From the NCBI RefSeq assembly GCF_004795105.1, contig NZ_SSBL01000022.1:60622-124621 (forward strand): 64,000 nucleotides of DNA, written 5' to 3'. Source of the stretch: Streptomyces sp. A0642. Its GTDB lineage: Bacteria > Actinomycetota > Actinomycetes > Streptomycetales > Streptomycetaceae. Positions 58,858-64,000 of this stretch are shown here, one piece after another. The notes under the pieces are model-generated. The model made no database searches. It was not told the DNA's origin and saw only the letters and a list, made by a program, of their open reading frames with translations. Position 1 is the stretch's first letter; every line of letters begins with the position of its first letter. The position numbers and the translations under genes were made by a program.

Positions 58858-59712
58858 ATGACACCTACGCTCGTCCGGCACCACACGCAGGCGGAGCCGT
58901 CCGCGTCCGTGGACACCGGGTCCCGCGCCCGTGACTGGGCCGAGATCCAGGAGCGGATGCTCGCTCCGCTCTATGAGGCGGTGTACACGCGGCTCGAGGT
59001 CGGACCCGCCACGCGGATGCTCTCGCTGGGCTGCGGCTCCGGGCTCGCACTGCTGATCGCGGCGGCCCGGGGGGCGCACGTCACCGGCGTCGACACCGAC
59101 CTCGAACGCCTGGCTCTCGCCCGGATGCGGCTGCTGCCCGGTCCGGAGGGCGAGGGCGGACCCGGCTCCGCCGGTCCGCGGCTCCTGGAGTCCCTTCCGG
59201 CGCCGGCGGCCGGCCACGAGCCCTACAGCCTGATCACCGCGTTCACCCCGATCGGCTGCTCCCCGGACGACGCGGACGAGCTGGTGCGGACGCTCGGGGC
59301 CGCGGTGCCCTCGGCGGCCCGGGGCAGCACGGTCGTCCTGACCGGCTGGGGGCCGCCCGAGCGGTGCGCCACCGATGCCGTGCTGCGGGTGGCCACCCGG
59401 TTGGCGGAGGGCTCGGAGCCGGCGGGGGGCGCGAGCGGACGCGGAGCGCGGAGGGACGACCTGGAGAACGTGGCGTTCCGGTCCGGGCTGAAGCCGGACG
59501 GCTCGGGGCGGGTGGCGTGCCCGTTCGGCTACGCGGACGTGGACAGTGCGGTGAGGGGCCTGCTGTCGACGCGGCTCTTCGACGCGGCGGTGCGGGCGAC
59601 GGACCGGTCCCAGGTGGAGAAGGAGGTGGCGGAGGCGCTGCATCCCCATCTGCTCCGGGACGGCACGGTCTGGATGCCCAACGTGTTCCGCTACCTCATC
59701 TGCACCACGTAG
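58858..59712 (+). CDS. SAM-dependent methyltransferase-like protein
   Basis: A 284-residue class I methyltransferase-like protein. The SAM-binding core is TRMLSLGCGSGLALLIAAAR (motif I), then AHVTGVDTDLERLALARM, an unusual SLGCGSG opening but with the GxGxG pattern intact. An Arg/Gly-rich stretch near residues 185-205 interrupts the C-terminal half. The substrate is unknown. It is transcribed away from the SprT-like gene and towards ffh, with a strong terminator between. The ATG at 58858 is the first in-frame start giving the full fold. Confidence 0.82.
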   Translation: MTPTLVRHHTQAEPSASVDTGSRARDWAEIQERMLAPLYEAVYTRLEVGPATRMLSLGCGSGLALLIAAARGAHVTGVDTDLERLALARMRLLPGPEGEGGPGSAGPRLLESLPAPAAGHEPYSLITAFTPIGCSPDDADELVRTLGAAVPSAARGSTVVLTGWGPPERCATDAVLRVATRLAEGSEPAGGASGRGARRDDLENVAFRSGLKPDGSGRVACPFGYADVDSAVRGLLSTRLFDAAVRATDRSQVEKEVAEALHPHLLRDGTVWMPNVFRYLICTT

Positions 59713-59740
59713 GGCTCCTGGGCAGAGGTCTCGCGAGAAC

Positions 59741-59782
59741 GCCCGAGGGGGCGCCCGCTGCGACGCGGGCGCCCCCTCGGGC
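59741..59782. terminator. Bidirectional terminator hairpin
   Basis: Perfect 18-base inverted repeat (59741-59758 with 59765-59782), six-base loop, between the convergent methyltransferase (ends 59712) and ffh (ends 59801). Confidence 0.88.
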
Positions 59783-59800
59783 CGTGACTCGGCGGGCTGC

Positions 59801-61363
59801 TCAGCCCATGAACTTCTTGAACTCGTCCGGCAGCTCGAAATCTTCGGCGGGCCGGCCGTCCTGACCGGCCGGGAGGCCGAGCGCGCCCCCCTGGGCCGCC
59901 TGCTCGCGGCGGGCCGCAGCGGCCTGCTCCTCGGCCTTGCGCTTCATCGGGTTGCCGCTCTTGCGCTTGCCCTTGGCCTGCTTGACCTGCTTCTTCTGCC
60001 GGCCCGGGCCGCCGCCCATGCCCGGCATCCCGGGCATCCCCGGCATGCCGCCGCCCTGCGCCATCTTCGACATCATCTTGCGGGCCTCGAAGAACCGCTC
60101 GACCAGGTTCTTCACGGCGCTGACCTCGACACCGGAACCCTTGGCGATACGGGCCCGCCGCGATCCGTTGATGATCGTGGGCTCGGCGCGCTCCTTCGGG
60201 GTCATCGACTTGATGATCGCGGCGGTGCGGTCGACGTCGCGCTCGTCGATGTTGTTGATCTGCTCCTTGATCTGCCCCATGCCGGGCAGCATCCCGAGCA
60301 GCTTGGAGATGGAGCCCATCTTGCGGACCTGTTCCATCTGGGCCAGGAAGTCGTCGAGCGTGAAGTCCTTCCCGCCCTTGCTGGACGCCAGCTTGGAGGC
60401 CATTTGAGCGGCCTCTTCCTGGCTGAAGGTCTTCTCCGCCTGTTCGATCAGGGTGAGCAGGTCACCCATGTCGAGAATGCGGGACGCCATACGGTCGGGG
60501 TGGAAGGCGTCGAAGTCCTCGAGCTTCTCACCGTTCGACGCGAACATGATCTGCTTGCCCGTGACATGGGCGATCGACAGGGCCGCACCACCGCGGGCGT
60601 CACCGTCGAGCTTGGAGAGCACCACGCCGTCGAAGCCGACGCCGTCGCGGAAGGCCTCGGCGGTGTTGACCGCGTCCTGGCCGATCATCGCGTCGACGAC
60701 GAAGAGGATCTCGTCGGGGCTGACGGCGTCGCGGATGTCCGCGGCCTGCCGCATCAGCTCCTGGTCGATGCCGAGGCGGCCGGCGGTGTCGACGATGACG
60801 ATGTCGTACTGCTTGGACCGGGCGAACTCGATCGAGTCCTTGGCGACCTTGACCGGGTCACCGACGCCGTTGCCCGGCTCGGGGGCGTACACCGCGACAC
60901 CGGCGCGGTCGGCGACGACGCTCAGCTGGTTCACGGCGTTGGGGCGCTGGAGGTCGCAGGCGACGAGCAGCGGGGAGTGGCCCTGGCCCTTGAGCCAGAC
61001 GCCGAGCTTTCCGGCCAGCGTCGTCTTACCGGCGCCCTGGAGGCCCGCGAGCATGATCACGGTGGGGGCGGTCTTGGCGAACCGCAGCCGCCGGGTCTCG
61101 CCGCCGAGGATGGAGACGAGCTCCTCGTTGACGATCTTGACGACCTGCTGGGCGGGGTTCAGCGCCTGGGAGACCTCGACGCCGCGCGCCCGCTCCTTGA
61201 CGTTGGCGATGAAGGACCGGACGACGGGCAGCGCGACGTCGGCTTCCAGCAGGGCGATACGGATCTCGCGTGCCGTGGCGTCGATGTCCGCCTCGGACAA
61301 GCGGCCCTTGCCCCGGAGGTTCTTGAAAGTCGCGGCAAGGCGGTCGGAGAGAGTATCGAACAC
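59801..61363 (-). CDS. ffh: Signal recognition particle protein Ffh
   Basis: A 520-residue SRP GTPase guiding membrane-protein ribosomes to FtsY. The N domain starts MFDTLSDRLAATFKNLRGKG. G-domain motifs are GLQGAGKTTLAGKLG (G1, residues 108 on), VDTAGRLGIDQEL (G3) and LSKLDGDARGGAAL (G4). The methionine-rich M domain includes GMLPGMGQIKEQINNIDERD and SMTPKERAEPTIINGSRRAR. The tail has GMPGMPGMPGMGGG repeats and a Lys-rich stretch. Start GTG 61363. Confidence 0.97.
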   Translation of the reverse strand: MFDTLSDRLAATFKNLRGKGRLSEADIDATAREIRIALLEADVALPVVRSFIANVKERARGVEVSQALNPAQQVVKIVNEELVSILGGETRRLRFAKTAPTVIMLAGLQGAGKTTLAGKLGVWLKGQGHSPLLVACDLQRPNAVNQLSVVADRAGVAVYAPEPGNGVGDPVKVAKDSIEFARSKQYDIVIVDTAGRLGIDQELMRQAADIRDAVSPDEILFVVDAMIGQDAVNTAEAFRDGVGFDGVVLSKLDGDARGGAALSIAHVTGKQIMFASNGEKLEDFDAFHPDRMASRILDMGDLLTLIEQAEKTFSQEEAAQMASKLASSKGGKDFTLDDFLAQMEQVRKMGSISKLLGMLPGMGQIKEQINNIDERDVDRTAAIIKSMTPKERAEPTIINGSRRARIAKGSGVEVSAVKNLVERFFEARKMMSKMAQGGGMPGMPGMPGMGGGPGRQKKQVKQAKGKRKSGNPMKRKAEEQAAAARREQAAQGGALGLPAGQDGRPAEDFELPDEFKKFMG

Positions 61364-61440
61364 GGCGCTCGTCGGTCCTCAGGGTCGGGGGCGGGTCAGC
61401 TGGTCGTCCCCCAGGGTATCCGGACGCCGGAGAACGCAAA

Positions 61441-61472
61441 GCCCTCGCCCGGTTTACGTGACGGGCGAGGGC
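61441..61472 (-). terminator. Terminator hairpin after glnD
   Basis: GCCCTCGCCCG (61441-61451) and CGGGCGAGGGC (61462-61472) form an 11-base-pair stem with a ten-base loop, 12 bases past the glnD stop. TTTGCG follows on the minus strand. Confidence 0.8.
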
Positions 61473-61483
61473 GGCCTCACCGC

Positions 61484-63937
61484 TCAGCCGAGCGCCTTCT
61501 CGATCTCCCCTGCCAGCTGCGCGGCCCGCTCCGCGGACAGCGGCTCGCCGTCCTCGTCGGTGACGTAGACGGTGTCCACCGCGTTCGCGCCCAGCGTCGA
61601 CACGTGCGCGCTGCGCACCCGTACCGCGCTCTGTTCCAGCGCCCGGCCGATCCGGTGCAGCAGGCCGGGTGCGTCCTGGGCGCGCACCTCGATGACGGTG
61701 GCCAGCCGTGAGCCGGCCGCCGCGACGGTGACCCTCGGCGGGGGCGCCTTCACCCCGCGGCGGCGCGGGTAGGCCGCTTCCCGCTCGGCCAGCCGGGCCT
61801 GGATGTCCAGCGAGCCGTCCAGGGCGCGGACGAGGTCGGCGCGCAGCCGGGACGCCTGGGGCAGGGACCCGTACTCGGCCGCGACGCGCCAGCTGAGGAG
61901 CAGCAGGTCCGCCCTCTCGCCGAGCTCCGTGGGCAGCTCCACGGCCCGCAGGTCGGCGGCGCGGACGGTGAGGCGGTGCAGGGCGAGGACCCCGGCGGCG
62001 GCGGGCAGGACGCCGGGCCGGTCGGGGAGGGCGATGAGGAGTTCGACGCCGACGGGCTCGGGACCGCCGTCCTCGTGCGGCGGCTCGGGCTGGGTGTGCA
62101 GGGCGAGGACGGGTTCGCCGGTGCGCAGGGCCTCGACCGCCAGGCGCTCCTGTTCGGCACTGGGCGCCTCGGGCGCGGGTTCCTCCGGCGCCTCGCCGGC
62201 GAGGACCGACGCGACGCGTCTGACGAGGTCGGTGACGAGGGAGGCGCGCCAGGTGGACCAGGCGGCGGGCCCCGTGGCGAGCGCGTCGGCCTCGGTGAGT
62301 GCGTGCAGGAGCTCCAGGGTGGCGGCGCTTCCCACGGCCGTGGCGACGGAGCGGACGGTGGCGGGGTCGTCGAGGTCGCGGCGGGTGGCGGTCTCGATGA
62401 GCAGCAGGTGGTGGCGTACGAGGGTGGCGATGACGCCCACGTCGTGCTGGTCGAAGCCGATCCGGGCGGCCATGTCCCGGGCGATGACCTCACCCGCGAC
62501 GGAGTGGTCGCCGGGCCAGCCCTTGCCGATGTCGTGGAGCAGGGCCGCGACCAGCAGGAGGTCGGGGCGTCCGACGCGGCGGGTGAGGGAGGAGGCGCGG
62601 ACGGCCGCCTCGACGAGGTGGCGGTCGACGGTCCAGGTGTGGACGGGGTTGCGCTGGGGCCGGCAGTGGACCCGTTCCCAGTCGGGCAGGAGCCGGGTGA
62701 TGAGCCCCTCGGCTTCCAGGGCCTCCCAGACGGGGACGGTGGCCTCGCCCGCTCCGAGGAGCGTGACGAGTTCCTCCCGGGCCTCGGCGGGCCAGGGCAC
62801 CGGCAGCGGCTTGGCGGCGGTGGCGAGGTGGCGCACGACGTGGCGGGAGAGCGGGAGTTCGGACTGGGCCGCCGCGGCCGCGGCCCGCAGGACGAGGACC
62901 GGGTCGCGCTCGGGCCGGGCGGTGCGGGCGAGGACGACCTCGCCGTCGGCCTCGACGACACCGTCGGCGAGCGGGGTGCGCTCGGTGACCGGGGCACGGC
63001 CGCCGCCCAGGATGGCGCGCAGCCTCGGGCGGACCGAGCGGGCGCGCAGTACCCGGTTGACCTCGCGCCAGGTGACGTCGGTGGCGTACGAGACGGTGCG
63101 GGCGGCCTCGTAGACCTGGCGCAGCAGGGCGTCGGCGTCCAGGAGGCCGAGGGAGGCGGCGACCTGGTCCTGTTCCTGGAGGGCCAGGCGGTCGGTGGCG
63201 CGGCCGGTGGTGAGGTGGAGGGCGTCGCGGGCGTCGAGGAGGACGCGGCGGGCCTCGGCGAGGCCCTCGCGGGGGGCGTCGGCGACCCAGGAGGCGGCGA
63301 CGGCGCGCAGGGCGGTGGCGTCACGCAGCCCGCCCCGGGCCTCCTTGAGGTCGGGCTCCAGGAGGAACTGGAGCTCACCCTGGCGCTCGGCCCGTTCGCG
63401 GCAGAGCTCGTCGAGTGCGGGCAGGCGCTTGGGGGCCTGGTTGCGCCAGTCGGCGAGGATCGCGGTGCGCAGGGAGGCGACGAGGCCGAGGTCTCCGGCG
63501 ACGGGCCGGGCGTCGAGGAGGCCCAGCTGGACCTTGAGGTCCTCGCCTGCGGTCTTCCTGGCCTCGGCGGGGGTGCGTACGGAGTGGTCGAGGGCGAGGC
63601 CCAGGTCCCAGACCGGATACCAGATGCGGTCGGCGAGGGCCGCGACCGCTCCGGCGTCGGCGGTGCCGTCGTGCAGGAGCAGGAGGTCGAGGTCGCTGCG
63701 CGGGGAGAGCTCGCCCCGGCCGTAGCCGCCCACGGCGACGAGGGCGGCGCCCCGGACGCCGGCGTGTTCGGCGGCCGCGGCGAAGAGGGCGGTCAGCCAT
63801 GTGTCGGTGAGCGTGGCGAGGGCCGCACGGCGCGGCGGCCCGGACTGCTCCTTCTCCTGGAGAAGGAGCAGCCGGGCCGCCGCGTAGCCGCTGGGTCCCG
63901 AGTCCTCTGATTCGGTGGTCACTTCGATGCTCGTCAC
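61484..63937 (-). CDS. glnD: [Protein-PII] nucleotidyltransferase/deadenylylase GlnD
   Basis: An 817-residue bifunctional nitrogen sensor. The nucleotidyltransferase motif GGYGRGELSPRSDLDLLLLH starts near residue 69. An HD hydrolase domain has ALLHDIGKGWPGDHSVAG near residue 470. Two ACT domains lie at the C-terminus (GVELLIALPDRPGVLPAAAG and VIEVRAQDAPGLLHRIGRAL), which sense glutamine. In S. coelicolor GlnD adenylylates rather than uridylylates GlnK; the same is expected here. The GTG at 63937 lies 31 bases after the partial glnK gene on the same strand. Confidence 0.96.
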   Translation of the reverse strand: MTSIEVTTESEDSGPSGYAAARLLLLQEKEQSGPPRRAALATLTDTWLTALFAAAAEHAGVRGAALVAVGGYGRGELSPRSDLDLLLLHDGTADAGAVAALADRIWYPVWDLGLALDHSVRTPAEARKTAGEDLKVQLGLLDARPVAGDLGLVASLRTAILADWRNQAPKRLPALDELCRERAERQGELQFLLEPDLKEARGGLRDATALRAVAASWVADAPREGLAEARRVLLDARDALHLTTGRATDRLALQEQDQVAASLGLLDADALLRQVYEAARTVSYATDVTWREVNRVLRARSVRPRLRAILGGGRAPVTERTPLADGVVEADGEVVLARTARPERDPVLVLRAAAAAAQSELPLSRHVVRHLATAAKPLPVPWPAEAREELVTLLGAGEATVPVWEALEAEGLITRLLPDWERVHCRPQRNPVHTWTVDRHLVEAAVRASSLTRRVGRPDLLLVAALLHDIGKGWPGDHSVAGEVIARDMAARIGFDQHDVGVIATLVRHHLLLIETATRRDLDDPATVRSVATAVGSAATLELLHALTEADALATGPAAWSTWRASLVTDLVRRVASVLAGEAPEEPAPEAPSAEQERLAVEALRTGEPVLALHTQPEPPHEDGGPEPVGVELLIALPDRPGVLPAAAGVLALHRLTVRAADLRAVELPTELGERADLLLLSWRVAAEYGSLPQASRLRADLVRALDGSLDIQARLAEREAAYPRRRGVKAPPPRVTVAAAGSRLATVIEVRAQDAPGLLHRIGRALEQSAVRVRSAHVSTLGANAVDTVYVTDEDGEPLSAERAAQLAGEIEKALG

Positions 63938-63968
63938 CCAGCTGCCTTTCCGTGTGCGGAACAGTCGG

Positions 63969-64000
63969 TCAGAGTGCGTCCGGGCCGCGTTCCCCGGTGC
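63969..64000 (-). CDS. glnK: PII signal-transduction protein, C-terminal end only
   Basis: The last nine codons plus stop are visible at the window edge and read TGERGPDAL, which matches the conserved PII C-terminus (RTGERGxDAL). It lies directly upstream of glnD, the usual amtB-glnK-glnD order of Streptomyces. The rest of the gene is outside the window, so the call rests on this short tail plus context. Confidence 0.75.
   Translation of the reverse strand, partial: TGERGPDAL

Noticed and set aside
58277..58864. A 195-codon minus-strand frame upstream of the SprT-like gene
   Set aside because: It fills the intergenic gap but is Pro/Arg/Ala low-complexity text with no recognisable fold, no ribosome site, and overlaps likely promoters.

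Overview
The window is high-GC actinobacterial DNA and almost certainly Streptomyces chromosome. It carries whiG (the sporulation sigma factor), four consecutive type I signal peptidases (sipW-sipX-sipY-sipZ), a DUF574 methyltransferase, a DasR-type operator in front of a chitinase, and a PII cluster with glnD. From memory, the gene order matches the S. coelicolor stretch running from about SCO5679 down to SCO5585. This is a core-arm segment. I saw no tRNA, rRNA, insertion sequence, prophage or CRISPR array.

Bases 1-6.2 kb hold a GABA catabolic group: an aldehyde dehydrogenase cut by the window edge, a PucR regulator with a palindrome upstream, an orphan VirD4-like membrane ATPase, and gabT. 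Next come a PAP2 phosphatase and a secreted GH18 chitinase whose promoter carries a DasR site. Bases 9.8-17 kb are a polyamine uptake and degradation operon: aldehyde dehydrogenase, potD, potA, potB, potC, FAD amine oxidase. Bases 17.2-22.4 kb are mixed (NADAR protein, DUF4190 protein, an adenosine-deaminase-like enzyme that is probably the menaquinone-pathway aminofutalosine deaminase, GDPD, methyltransferase, a histidine kinase remnant, a membrane protein). Bases 22.4-27.3 kb return to polyamines: a second PotD, a second aminobutyraldehyde dehydrogenase, an Lrp/AsnC regulator and a class III aminotransferase. Together these loci can import putrescine or spermidine, oxidise or transaminate it, and pass it through 4-aminobutyraldehyde and GABA to succinate semialdehyde.

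Bases 27.5-33 kb hold a two-gene ABC exporter with a degenerate signature motif, a LOG-like protein that may be leaderless, and a coupled globin-reductase/PPOX pair. Bases 33.2-37.3 kb are a thiamine transporter operon, thiBPQ, behind a TPP riboswitch followed by a strong terminator hairpin.

From 37.3 kb the content is housekeeping, nearly all on the minus strand: rlmN, cdsA-frr-pyrH-tsf-rpsB, a secreted M23 peptidase with internal repeats, a TetR regulator, whiG, dprA-comM-yraN, a DUF2469 gene, a NUDIX gene, sipZ-Y-X-W, rplS-trmD-rimM-KH-rpsP, an SprT-like gene, a methyltransferase, ffh, glnD, and the last codons of a glnK-like PII gene at the right edge. Overlapping stop/start pairs (TGATG, ATGA, GTGA) show extensive translational coupling. 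Strong inverted repeats separate most convergent units.

I found no clearly new multi-gene system. The most useful leads are the riboswitch expression platform, the regulatory sites of the polyamine/GABA genes, the orphan VirD4-like ATPase, the degenerate ABC ATPase, and a local hotspot of tandem duplications around 44.3-46.1 kb.
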